Shown: piece by piece, positions 6,476 through 14,131 of the stretch | Position numbering within the stretch: position 1 is the stretch's first letter | How the letters are laid out: each line of letters begins with the position of its first letter | Source: Symbiobacteriaceae bacterium | Lineage (GTDB): Bacteria; Bacillota_E; Symbiobacteriia; Symbiobacteriales; Symbiobacteriaceae | Assembly (NCBI GenBank): GCA_027356675.1 | Contig: DAHVXO010000248.1 | Location: 1-16,267 of the forward strand | DNA: 16,267 bases | Direction: 5' to 3' | Notes under the pieces: generated by a model | Seen by the model: only the letters and a program-made list of their open reading frames with translations | Told to the model about the DNA's origin: nothing | The model's database searches: none | Made by a program: the position numbers and the translations under genes

Positions 6476-7081
6476 CTAGACCGTGCCCAGAGAGTGCGCC
6501 AGGGCCTCCTTGAGCGGGTCCATCCCACCGGCGTAGCCCTCACGGGCCAGGGACGTCACAAAGTCCAGGTGAGACCGGCCGGCCCGATAGTCCGGCTCCT
6601 TGGAGGGATGCGGCAGCAACCGGCTGATCAGGTCCAGGTCGGGGTCCACCAGCAGGCTTCCCTGGTAGAGCACAACCTTGCGATTGGCGTACAGACTCGA
6701 GCCCAGGAGCTTGCGGTCGCCTAGCGCCACATCGCCGAGGCCCCGCACCTGAGCGCCTGCCACCCCCACGGTCGCCAACGCCTGCGCAATGGCGTTGGCA
6801 ATCGGCTGAATCCACTGGGTGGCGAACATCCGCCGGCTCCCGTCATAGCAGGCCGTAATGACCAGGTTGCCGGGACTGAGCACCACGGCGCCCCCACCGC
6901 CCCGCCGCCGGTAGACCGGCACGCCTGAGGCCGAGCACAAAGCCAGATCCACGTCAGTCTCGGGAGTCCCGGCACCCAGGACGCAGGCGATCTCCGCCGG
7001 CTCCCAGAGCCAGACAAACGGCCCCTCCCGCCCGAAGCGGTCCAGGGCCTGCGCATCATACGGCAGTGGTGCGATGTCCAT
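6476..7081 (-). CDS. Lipoate-protein ligase A / BPL-LplA-LipB family protein
   Basis: Likely attaches lipoate or octanoate to lysine of a carrier domain, or a related cofactor transfer. Family motifs visible: PVYRRRGGGGAVVLSPGNLV (the RRxxGGGxVxxxxGxL substrate-binding loop), LGDRKLLGSSLYANRKVVLY (the xxKxxGSAQ-type block with the key lysine), QGSLLVDPDLDLISRLL, and EPDYRAGRSHLDFVTSL. The length of 201 residues is shorter than full LplA and fits a single catalytic domain, as in LipM-like or minimal ligases. The open frame starts at ATG 7108, directly after the polC stop, but GGAGG with 8-nt spacing marks ATG 7081 (MDIAPLPYDAQALDRFG) as the true start, 27 nt after polC. Probably cotranscribed with polC. 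No lipoyl-domain gene is nearby, so the substrate is not indicated. Confidence 0.85.
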   Translation of the reverse strand: MDIAPLPYDAQALDRFGREGPFVWLWEPAEIACVLGAGTPETDVDLALCSASGVPVYRRRGGGGAVVLSPGNLVITACYDGSRRMFATQWIQPIANAIAQALATVGVAGAQVRGLGDVALGDRKLLGSSLYANRKVVLYQGSLLVDPDLDLISRLLPHPSKEPDYRAGRSHLDFVTSLAREGYAGGMDPLKEALAHSLGTV

Positions 7082-7108
7082 AGCAATATCCTCCACCGAG
7101 CGGCCCAT

Positions 7109-10100
7109 TTAAAACCCGAACACCAGCTGATTCCCCTCCGGCATACCCTGCAGGCACCCGTGAGTGGTCAGCAGTTCGATGATCGACTTGTTCAGGCGTG
7201 CCCGGGTCTTCAGGTCGTCGATTGAGACGAACTCCCCATAGAGCCGCGCCTCCGTGATCGCCAGGGCCGCATTGTCGCCCAGGCCGGCCAACGAGTTGAA
7301 CGGGCAGAGCAGGGTGCCGTCCGGGTTGATCAGGTAGTGGGTGGCGTGAGACCGGTAGAGATCGATCTTGGCAAAGCGGATCCCCCGGATGAAGGCCTCC
7401 TCGACCAGTTCATATTCGACGAGGGACTCCTTCTCCTTCGGAGTGGCCTCCCGCCCCTTGGACTCAATCTCCTCAACATAACGGCGCACTTGCTCCGGGC
7501 CCTTGGTGATCAGGTCGGCGTCGATGGAACCGGCCCGCACCGTGAAGTACGTGGCGTAAAATTCACGGGGCTCATGGACCTTGAACCAGGCGATTCGCAG
7601 GCAGGAGAGCACGTAAGCGGCAGCGTGGGCCTTGGGGAACATGTATTTGATCGTCTTGCAGGACTGGATATACCAGTCCGGCACGTTCACCTTCATCATC
7701 GCCTCTTCCATGTCGGCGGCGACGCCCTTGCCTTTGCGCACGGACTCCATGATCTTGAAGGCCACGGCCGGCTCCATGCCCTGGTACATCAGATAGACCA
7801 TGATGTCATCGCGGCAGGGGATGCAGGTCTGCAGCGTGCACTTGCCTTGCTTGATGAGATCCTGCGCATTGTTGGTCCAGACATCGGTGCCGTGCGATAA
7901 TCCCGAGATGCGCACCAGGTCCGAAAAGTTGTGTGGGCTGGTCTCCATGAGCATCTGGCGGACGAAACGGGTGCCCATCTCAGGGAGTACGATGGTCCCC
8001 AGGTCGAAGCTCAGCCGGCCGTCGGGGATCTCCAGGGCCTGATTGCCGCCCTTGCTGAAGAGCCGGAGCACCTGCGGGTCATCGACCGGTACCGTCCGGA
8101 TGTCCCAGGTGGGATCGCCGATCTTCGCCCGGTAGTAGTCCTGGAGCATCTTGAGCATGGTCGGATCGTCGTGACCCAGAATGTCCAGCTTCATGAGCGC
8201 CTGCTCGAAGCTGTGATAGTCGTAGTGGGTAGTCTTGATGCCGGAGCTGCGGTCATCGGCCGGGAACTGAACCGGCGTGACCTCTTCGATCTCCATGCCG
8301 ACGGGGACGACGACCATGCCGCCCGGGTGTTGCCCGGTGGTCCGCTTGACGCCCGCGACCCCTGCTGCGAGATAGCCCACTTGGGCCTCCCGCACCCCAG
8401 CTATGTGGTTCTCTTCCAGGTAGCCCTTCACCATGCCGTAGGCGGTCTTATCGGCAATGGTGCCCACTGTGCCGGCCTTGAAGACGTACTTCTCGCCGCC
8501 CAGCAGCTCTTCGGAATACTTCTGGATCCGGCCCTGCACATCGCCTGAAAAGTTCAGGTCGATATCGGGGACCTTGTCCCCCTTGAAGCCCAGGAAGGTT
8601 TCGAACGGGATATCAAGCCCGTCGCGCCCCATGTTGGGGGTCCCGCACTGCGGGCATTCCTTGCGCGGCAGGTCATAACCCGACCCGGTCTTGCCATCGT
8701 CATGCCACTCGGTGTATTTGCACGAAGGGCAGACATAGTGCGGGGGAAGGGCGTTGACTTCGGTGATGTCCATCGCCCAGGCCACGAACGAGGAGCCCAC
8801 AGACCCGCGGGAGCCCACGAGGTATCCCATCTCGTTGGATTTCTTGACCAGCAGGTGCGAGATGTAATACGAGACGGCGAACCCGTTGCCTATGATGGCC
8901 TTGAGCTCTCGCTCCAAGCGGTCTGCGACCTTCTCGGGCAGGGGGTCGCCGTAGACTCGGCGCGCCTTGGCATAGGAGAGCTCACGGGTCTGAACCTCAG
9001 ACCCGTCCAGCACCGGCGGAAAGAGCTTGTCCGGCACGGGTTTGACCCGCTCAATGGCATCGGCCACCGCGTTCGGGTTGGTGACGACCACCTCAAACGC
9101 CGCCTCGGCACCCAGGTAGGCAAACTCGCCCAACATCTCTTGCGTGGTGCGCAGGTGGAACGGGGCGTCATACTCATCGCGGAAGCCGATGCCGCCCTTG
9201 AGGATCTTGCGGAAGATCTGCTGGTGCGGATCGAGGTAGTGTGCGTCGCTCACGGCGCAAACGGGGATGCCCGCCTTCTTACCCAGCTCGTAGATTCGCC
9301 GGTTCAGATCCAGCAAGTGGGCTTCCGACTTGACCTGGCCCTGCTCGACAATGCTGCGCAAGCAATCCCGGGGCACGATCTCCAGGTAGTCGTACCACTG
9401 CACCATCTGCTCGAGCTCGTGGTCGGGCACGCCGCGCAGCAGCGCCGCAAAGAGCGCCCCACCGTAAGTACTCGAGCCAATCAGGAGGCCCTCGCGAAAC
9501 CGCTCCAGCTCCGTCCGGGGCACCCGGGGCGTCCGGTTAAAGTATTCCACGTGGCTCTTGGTGATCAGCTTGTAGAGGTTCTTCATGCCGGCCTGGTGCT
9601 TGACCAGGCAGGTGACATGGTACGGCCGCAGCTGCTCCACGTTCATACCCTGGGTCAGGTTGTTCAGGTCGGCCACATCTCCGATGGCACCGGCCCGATC
9701 TAGAAGCTTGATCATCACCTGCGCGGCGGTACGGGCGTCCGCATCTGCCCGGTGATGGGCGACCAGCGGCACCTGCAATTCCTTGGTCAGGCTCGCCAGG
9801 CTATGGGACTTGAGATGGGGCAGCAGTGAACGCCCAAGGATCAGCGTATCGAGCACCGGGTTGCTGAACTCCTCCCCCAGATGCCTGTGCCGGTGGTACC
9901 GGAGGAACCCGTAGTCGAAGGAGGCGTTGTGTGCCACGATCACGGCGTCGCCGACGAAGTCGAAGAACTCCCGCAGGGCGTCCGCCGGCTCGGGCGCGCC
10001 CGCCACCATCTCCGGGGTGATGCCCGTCAGCTTCTGCACTTCCTCAGGGATGGCCTTGGAGGGCCGGACGAAGCGCTGCAGCGACTCGCCGATGACGCCG

Positions 10101-11470
10101 CCCTTGAGCCGCACGGCGCCCAGCTCGATGATGTCGTCACCGATGGGCGAGAAGCCCGTAGTCTCGATGTCCAGCACGACAAAATCCGTCTCTGCCAGCG
10201 GCCCCTTGGGTGGGTGGGTGATGATCGGCGTGCCGTCATCGACCATGAAAAACTCACAGCCGTACAGGAGCTTGAACCCATCCGGCAGCTTCACGTGCGA
10301 GGCCGCCGGGAAGGCCTGGGTCACGCCGTGGTCCGTCACGGCGACGGCCCGGTGTCCCCACTTGATGGCGCGCTTTACCAGTTCCTCCGGGTCGATCATG
10401 CCGTCCATCGCCGACATGAGGGTGTGTGCGTGCAGCTCAACCCGCTTGGGCCCGTCGTAGTCATCCAGCCGGGCTGGACGGCTGCCGATCATGGCGTCGT
10501 CCGCCATCAGGGTTAGCTCGTGGGAGAACCCATCCAGTTGGACCTTGCCCCGCACCTTGATCCAGGCCCCGTTCTTGATGTAGCCGAGGAAGTCCGGGTC
10601 CTTCTTGGGGTCGCGGAAGAGCTTGACCGGCAGCGTGTCGCCAAGGTTCGCCGGATCGGTCATCCGCAAATGATCGCAGACGCCGAAGGTGATCAGCTGC
10701 TTGCCTGTCTTCAGGTCCCGGGTATCGACGCCCACGACCTCACCCTCGATGACGACGCGGTTCTCCTCTTCGGTGACGGTGCGGATATCCCGCACGCCCG
10801 CCTCTGGCGGAATCGGCTTACCCATGAGCCGCAGTTCTTCGCCTGCAGCGACCGGGCGCGGGTCCTTGGACTTCGGCAGCGTGGACTGCCGCTGCATCCA
10901 CTGATCAAAGTACTCCACGATGTGGTCAGGCTGTCCCAGGTCGCCGGGACCGGGCTCGGGTGGCGGCGGGGGCGCCACCAGCCGCACGGCGATCCCATGG
11001 CCGGTCTCCCGGCGGATGAGTTCTTCCAGTTTGGTGACCCCGCCACAGCCCTGCACGACATCCACCATGGCGTTGCTGGGTACATCGAGCGTGAGCAACT
11101 GCTCGTCGAGCTTCCAGGGCGCCTTGTCCAGGATACCATTCAAGCGCGGCAAAGCAGCCTTGGCTTGAGCCACCACATCCCCCCAGGCGGCTGCAAGCGC
11201 TGCCCCCGGTTCGGTGGACCCGGGCAAGACCTCCGTGATCAGCTGTACCACGACGGCACCGCCGGGAAAGCAGTCGCGTGCCACGGCGGCTGCCACCGCA
11301 TCGCGTGCGGCAAGCGGCAATCGTTGCGGCAATTCCAAATGAAGCCCGACCGCCTGAGCGCGGGTACGGACTTCGACTCGCTTTAACTTGGCTCCGTCGA
11401 GCACGGAGAGGATATCAGGGGGGAGCGAAGCCCGGTCCAGCTTGGCTAGCCAGTCCTGCTGCGTTGGCAT
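7109..11470 (-). CDS. polC: DNA polymerase III PolC-type alpha subunit
   Basis: The replicative DNA polymerase of low-GC-type Gram-positives, with built-in 3'-5' proofreading. 1453 residues, the normal size. Domains in order: N-terminal domain (1-220, with a PPPPPEPGPG linker at 167-176), OB fold (about 238-325, VVIEGEVVGVDTRDLKTGK), PHP first half (from 344, RVELHAHTLMSAMDGM), DEDD exonuclease inserted in PHP (about 428-595: DIETTG 434-439, VAHNASFDYGF 512-522, HRADADA 573-579), PHP second half to about 750 (SDAHYLDP), and polymerase core (GSRGSVGSSF 886-895; zinc cysteines 914, 917, 939, 942; catalytic PDIDLNFSGD 968-977; HPGGMVV 1048-1054; DILGHDDPT 1096-1104). The end is QLVFGF. ATG at 11470 has GAGGTGA about 10 nt upstream. 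Uninterrupted, with no missing key residue seen. Confidence 0.98.
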   Translation of the reverse strand: MPTQQDWLAKLDRASLPPDILSVLDGAKLKRVEVRTRAQAVGLHLELPQRLPLAARDAVAAAVARDCFPGGAVVVQLITEVLPGSTEPGAALAAAWGDVVAQAKAALPRLNGILDKAPWKLDEQLLTLDVPSNAMVDVVQGCGGVTKLEELIRRETGHGIAVRLVAPPPPPEPGPGDLGQPDHIVEYFDQWMQRQSTLPKSKDPRPVAAGEELRLMGKPIPPEAGVRDIRTVTEEENRVVIEGEVVGVDTRDLKTGKQLITFGVCDHLRMTDPANLGDTLPVKLFRDPKKDPDFLGYIKNGAWIKVRGKVQLDGFSHELTLMADDAMIGSRPARLDDYDGPKRVELHAHTLMSAMDGMIDPEELVKRAIKWGHRAVAVTDHGVTQAFPAASHVKLPDGFKLLYGCEFFMVDDGTPIITHPPKGPLAETDFVVLDIETTGFSPIGDDIIELGAVRLKGGVIGESLQRFVRPSKAIPEEVQKLTGITPEMVAGAPEPADALREFFDFVGDAVIVAHNASFDYGFLRYHRHRHLGEEFSNPVLDTLILGRSLLPHLKSHSLASLTKELQVPLVAHHRADADARTAAQVMIKLLDRAGAIGDVADLNNLTQGMNVEQLRPYHVTCLVKHQAGMKNLYKLITKSHVEYFNRTPRVPRTELERFREGLLIGSSTYGGALFAALLRGVPDHELEQMVQWYDYLEIVPRDCLRSIVEQGQVKSEAHLLDLNRRIYELGKKAGIPVCAVSDAHYLDPHQQIFRKILKGGIGFRDEYDAPFHLRTTQEMLGEFAYLGAEAAFEVVVTNPNAVADAIERVKPVPDKLFPPVLDGSEVQTRELSYAKARRVYGDPLPEKVADRLERELKAIIGNGFAVSYYISHLLVKKSNEMGYLVGSRGSVGSSFVAWAMDITEVNALPPHYVCPSCKYTEWHDDGKTGSGYDLPRKECPQCGTPNMGRDGLDIPFETFLGFKGDKVPDIDLNFSGDVQGRIQKYSEELLGGEKYVFKAGTVGTIADKTAYGMVKGYLEENHIAGVREAQVGYLAAGVAGVKRTTGQHPGGMVVVPVGMEIEEVTPVQFPADDRSSGIKTTHYDYHSFEQALMKLDILGHDDPTMLKMLQDYYRAKIGDPTWDIRTVPVDDPQVLRLFSKGGNQALEIPDGRLSFDLGTIVLPEMGTRFVRQMLMETSPHNFSDLVRISGLSHGTDVWTNNAQDLIKQGKCTLQTCIPCRDDIMVYLMYQGMEPAVAFKIMESVRKGKGVAADMEEAMMKVNVPDWYIQSCKTIKYMFPKAHAAAYVLSCLRIAWFKVHEPREFYATYFTVRAGSIDADLITKGPEQVRRYVEEIESKGREATPKEKESLVEYELVEEAFIRGIRFAKIDLYRSHATHYLINPDGTLLCPFNSLAGLGDNAALAITEARLYGEFVSIDDLKTRARLNKSIIELLTTHGCLQGMPEGNQLVFGF

Positions 11471-11501
11471 GGCGAAAGGTTCACCTCATGTCAACAATGG
11501 G

Positions 11502-11526
11502 GGGCGCCCCGTCGGTCTGGGCGCCC
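11502..11526 (-). terminator. GC hairpin between mgtC-like gene and polC
   Basis: Minus strand GGGCGCCC, 9-nt loop AGACCGACG, GGGCGCCC, followed by CCCATTGTTG. An 8-bp stem of a self-complementary octamer sits in the 75-nt gap before polC. The following sequence is only weakly T-rich, so termination is uncertain; it might partly uncouple polC from the upstream genes. Confidence 0.4.
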
Positions 11527-11545
11527 TCTCCTTGTGCGATAGGTC

Positions 11546-12259
11546 TTATTCTTCTTCAGTCACCGAGACAACACCTTCCGTCCCCATCAAGTCGGCGATG
11601 AGGCCGGCTGAGTCCAGCGACCGGCCCGCTAGCTTCAGGCGGAATGTAATTTCCACCGTCCCGGTCACGGGGCCCGTACGCATGCTCACACCCTTGATAT
11701 CCGCACCCCAGCGTCCGCAGACAGTGGCCAGGGCGCCCAGCCGCCCCGGAGTGTCCGAGACGTGGATGATCAGGGTACGGCGACCGCGCTTGGAGATCCA
11801 GCGACGCTCGACCTCAGAGAGTGTCTTGAGGGTCAGCACCACCAGAACGGTAGCCACGGTGGACTCCAGGTACATCTTCGCCCCCACGGCCAGACCGATG
11901 CCGCCGACCACCCAGAGGGAGGCTGCCGTGGTGAGGCCACGAATCGTAGGCCCTTCCCGCATGATCGTGCCGGCACCCAGGAAGCCGATGCCGCTGACCA
12001 CCTGCGCCGCGATGCGCCCCGGGTCCCCGTTGCCGTTGATCCCGTAGTTGGTCAGGGCCCACATGGTGAGGGAGACCTGCATGATCAAAGCCGAGCCCAC
12101 GCTGACCAATACGTGGGTGCGCAGGCCGGCGGGATGGTTTCCACTTTCTCGCTCGATCCCGACTGCCCCGCCGCAGACAACGGCGATTGCGAGTGGGATG
12201 AAGGTCGCCCACAGTTGTGAACCAAAACTATGCGCGTTAGTCTGTAGAAAGGTGAACAA
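11546..12259 (-). CDS. MgtC/SapB family membrane protein with C-terminal ACT-like domain
   Basis: A 237-residue protein. The N-terminal 140 residues carry the MgtC/SapB hallmark: AVVCGGAVGIERESGNHPAGLRTHVLVSVGSAL, then GRIAAQVVSGIGFLGAGTIM and IRGLTTAASLWVVGGIGLAVGAK, with several transmembrane helices. The C-terminal 80 residues (RTLIIHVSDTPGRLGALATV, then GVSMRTG, ending VVSVTEEE) look like an ACT-type regulatory domain, a common fusion in this family. In other bacteria MgtC members are linked to magnesium limitation and membrane-potential or ATP-synthase control; which role applies here is unknown. The start is TTG 12259, 6 nt after the glycosyltransferase stop, with AAAGGG upstream overlapping that gene's end, so it is probably coupled. 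No Mg-responsive leader is visible. Confidence 0.93.
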   Translation of the reverse strand: MFTFLQTNAHSFGSQLWATFIPLAIAVVCGGAVGIERESGNHPAGLRTHVLVSVGSALIMQVSLTMWALTNYGINGNGDPGRIAAQVVSGIGFLGAGTIMREGPTIRGLTTAASLWVVGGIGLAVGAKMYLESTVATVLVVLTLKTLSEVERRWISKRGRRTLIIHVSDTPGRLGALATVCGRWGADIKGVSMRTGPVTGTVEITFRLKLAGRSLDSAGLIADLMGTEGVVSVTEEE

Positions 12260-12265
12260 GGGACA

Positions 12266-12907
12266 TTACCCTTTCTGCGCGTACTTCAAGATCTCGTAGT
12301 ACATCTTGATGCGAGCCTTCACGCCCTTCACCAGACCAAGCTTCTCCTCCTTCATCCGATGGCTCATCTCTTCGAGAGGGACCTCAACGGTGCGGTACCC
12401 CCGATTATTGATGTGCCGCGTCAGCGCCACCTCGATGCCGAACCGGCAAACGTCTGCGTCGATTTCATGCCGGAACATCTCTTCGACGATCTCCCGACGC
12501 ACGCCACGCTGACCGGATAGGTAGGGCGCCAGCAGTTGCGCCAGGTCCGTGGTAATCCGGCCTTCATCGAAAACGCCGACGGTCATGTCGGCTTCGCCGC
12601 GCAGCACGGGCAGCAGAAGCGAACGGACGTGCATGGGCGAGAGCCCGATCAGGTCGGCGTCCAAGAACAATACGATCGGAGAGACCGTCGCCTCGAACCC
12701 GGTCTTCATGGCCGCTGCCTTGCCTAGATTCTCGCGATGGATGATGACCTTGGCACCCCGACGCTCTGCGGCCTCGGCGGTCCGGTCATCGGAGCCATCG
12801 CTGACTACCACAATTTCGGCGATGAGGTCCACCTGAGTCAGGGTGGTAATCACGTCGCCAATCGTTGTCTCTTCGTTAAACGCCGGAATGATCGCGGCGA
12901 CTTTCAT
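12266..12907 (-). CDS. Family 2 (DPM1-like) glycosyltransferase
   Basis: A 213-residue GT-A fold glycosyltransferase. Motifs: AAIIPAFNEETTIGDVI (N-terminal nucleotide-binding strand), VVVSDGSDDRT (33-43), HRENLGKAAAMKTGFE (57-72) and the metal-binding LFLDADL (80-86), followed by a positively charged C-terminal part (GVKARIKMYYEILKYAQK). This is the layout of dolichol-phosphate mannosyltransferase-like and glucosyl-3-phosphoglycerate synthase-like enzymes; the acceptor cannot be told. No transmembrane helices are seen. ATG at 12907 has CGGAGG 9 nt upstream. Ends 6 nt before the mgtC-like start. The leader contains a hairpin that could cover the ribosome site (see findings). Confidence 0.92.
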   Translation of the reverse strand: MKVAAIIPAFNEETTIGDVITTLTQVDLIAEIVVVSDGSDDRTAEAAERRGAKVIIHRENLGKAAAMKTGFEATVSPIVLFLDADLIGLSPMHVRSLLLPVLRGEADMTVGVFDEGRITTDLAQLLAPYLSGQRGVRREIVEEMFRHEIDADVCRFGIEVALTRHINNRGYRTVEVPLEEMSHRMKEEKLGLVKGVKARIKMYYEILKYAQKG

Positions 12908-13033
12908 ACGAACATACCTCCGTTTTCGTGACGAAAGCCGGCCGGAGGGTTCCGCGATCCGGGCGCCACGCTACATGGTTATTCCTTGTCCGCGAAGAAT
13001 TTTCCTCCCGTTGCCACGGTTTCGCCAGCGGGA

Positions 13034-13810
13034 TCACGACCGCCAGAGCCGCTGCATCTGCTGCAGGGCGGCAGCGGGCAGCAGGTCGCCCAGGCGCTCG
13101 CCCACCAGGCGGTCAATCTCGCCCACTGCAATCTCCCGGCGGATCCAGCCGCCCACCGCCTGGGCGATGCCCGGTGCGGAGATGATCACGGCGTAAGGCT
13201 CGTCCGGGGTTGAGAGATCGACGAGGCAGAGGTCGGACAGGTCCGCCAGGATCGCCAGGGAATTCTCGCCCTTGCGGCCCATTTGGACGTATAGCTCTTG
13301 CACGGCCAGCCGCACCGGCCCGCGGCTGAGGACCTGGACGGCGGCGCCCCGGCGCTCGGCTTCCGCCAGAGGCGAGCCCAGGGCCATCAACTCCTCGGGG
13401 CGTCCGGTCGCCATCACGCTATGCTTGGCGCCGGCAATGAGGTCCGTGGCGCGCGCCATGACCCTGGCCTGACCGGAGACGGTGACAGCGGCATGCCCGG
13501 TCTCCTCCGGCGCCAGGTGCGAAAGGTCCCGGTAGAGATCCGTGAGCAGGTGGTCCGTGCTGCGGCGATATTCCTGCAACAGGACCGTGTAGGGCAGTAC
13601 CCGGTACAGGGTGCGGTCCGCGGTCTGCTCAGGCAAGATGGCTCCCCGGACTACCAGCCCTTCGAGCACCTCGTAGACCTTCGCGCGCGGCACGCCAGAG
13701 TGTCTGCTCACTTCATACCCTGTGCTGCCCGGATGCTTCATCAGGGTCACGTACACCTTCGCTTCGTTCTCCGTAAACCCGAGCCGCTTGAGACCGGCCA
13801 CTGCCGTCAA
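13034..13810 (-). CDS. TrmB-family transcriptional regulator
   Basis: A 258-residue DNA-binding protein. Residues 1-75 form the TrmB winged helix (LKRLGFTENEAKVYVTLMKH, GSTGYEVSRHSGVPRAKVYE, VLEGLVVRGAI). A linker helix (LLQEYRRSTDHLLTDLYRDL) follows, then a phospholipase-D-like effector-binding domain (VMARATDLIAGAKHSVMATG, EAERRGAAVQVLSRG, NSLAILADLSDLCLVDL). TrmB proteins are archaeal and bacterial regulators that often sense sugars. The likely start is TTG 13810, 6 nt after GGTGGTGA; no ATG start fits as well. It is followed by the glycosyltransferase gene 126 nt downstream, which may be its target (inference from position). A palindromic site lies upstream of its start. Confidence 0.9.
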   Translation of the reverse strand: MTAVAGLKRLGFTENEAKVYVTLMKHPGSTGYEVSRHSGVPRAKVYEVLEGLVVRGAILPEQTADRTLYRVLPYTVLLQEYRRSTDHLLTDLYRDLSHLAPEETGHAAVTVSGQARVMARATDLIAGAKHSVMATGRPEELMALGSPLAEAERRGAAVQVLSRGPVRLAVQELYVQMGRKGENSLAILADLSDLCLVDLSTPDEPYAVIISAPGIAQAVGGWIRREIAVGEIDRLVGERLGDLLPAAALQQMQRLWRS

Positions 13811-13838
13811 CGCACGTCACCACCGATGTAGTTACTTA

Positions 13839-13852
13839 TGATAACCATATCA
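13839..13852 (-). promoter_or_regulatory. Candidate operator/-10 region of the TrmB gene
   Basis: TGATA-TGGT-TATCA is a perfect 5-bp-arm inverted repeat 29 nt upstream of the TTG start of the TrmB gene. On the minus strand it overlaps TATCAT, a possible -10, with TTTGCC 16 nt upstream as a poor -35. The arrangement would suit self-repression, but that is an inference; TrmB sites differ widely between members. Confidence 0.35.
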
Positions 13853-14089
13853 CGCGTACGGCAAACTGCACAGTGTGACTGGCGAACGGCCACCGATCTC
13901 TGGCCTGGGGTTTAGCAATTTTTGCATACTCTCCATCGCAACATGGGTGACCCCCTTGGCATTCAGCCAATCGACCAGGGCCAAAAGGTTATCCGTCATG
14001 GTCCGTGTGTTGGAGGGTGCCAACATCAAGCTGGCCTCGGTGGCTACCGACGTACGCTCTTCAATCCAATCCATGGGTATGGCGCACAA
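13850..14089 (-). pseudogene. IS110-family transposase remnant
   Basis: A 79-codon fragment in a gap between proS and the TrmB gene. Residues about 28-54 (NTRTMTDNLLALVDWLNAK followed by GVTHVAMES) match the N-terminal RuvC-like region of IS110/IS1111 transposases, where VTHVAMES carries a catalytic acidic residue and is normally followed by TGVYWKP. Here the next residues are MQKLLNPRPEI, so the similarity breaks right after MES and the rest (about 300 or more residues) is absent. The region before the match is also not recognisable. Interpreted as a decayed insertion sequence; I could not define its ends or inverted repeats. The start ATG at 14089 lies on the proS terminator's U-tract and is probably not a real start. 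Confidence 0.6.
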
Positions 14090-14118
14090 AAGACCCGCCC
14101 GGCAATCAGCCGGGCGGG
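14087..14118 (-). terminator. Intrinsic terminator of proS
   Basis: Minus strand CCCGCCCGGC, loop TGATT, GCCGGGCGGG (perfect 10-bp stem, 14118 to 14094), then TCTTTTG. It begins 14 nt after the proS stop. Classic rho-independent terminator, so proS is probably monocistronic. Confidence 0.9.
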
Positions 14119-14131
14119 CACTGGAAACAAC

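Noticed and set aside
7082..7108. ATG 7108 as start of the lipoate-ligase-like gene
   Set aside because: It abuts the polC stop with no ribosome site, whereas ATG 7081 has GGAGG at 8 nt.
8702..9703. Plus-strand open frame of 333 codons
   Set aside because: Lies entirely within polC on the other strand; a codon-bias shadow.
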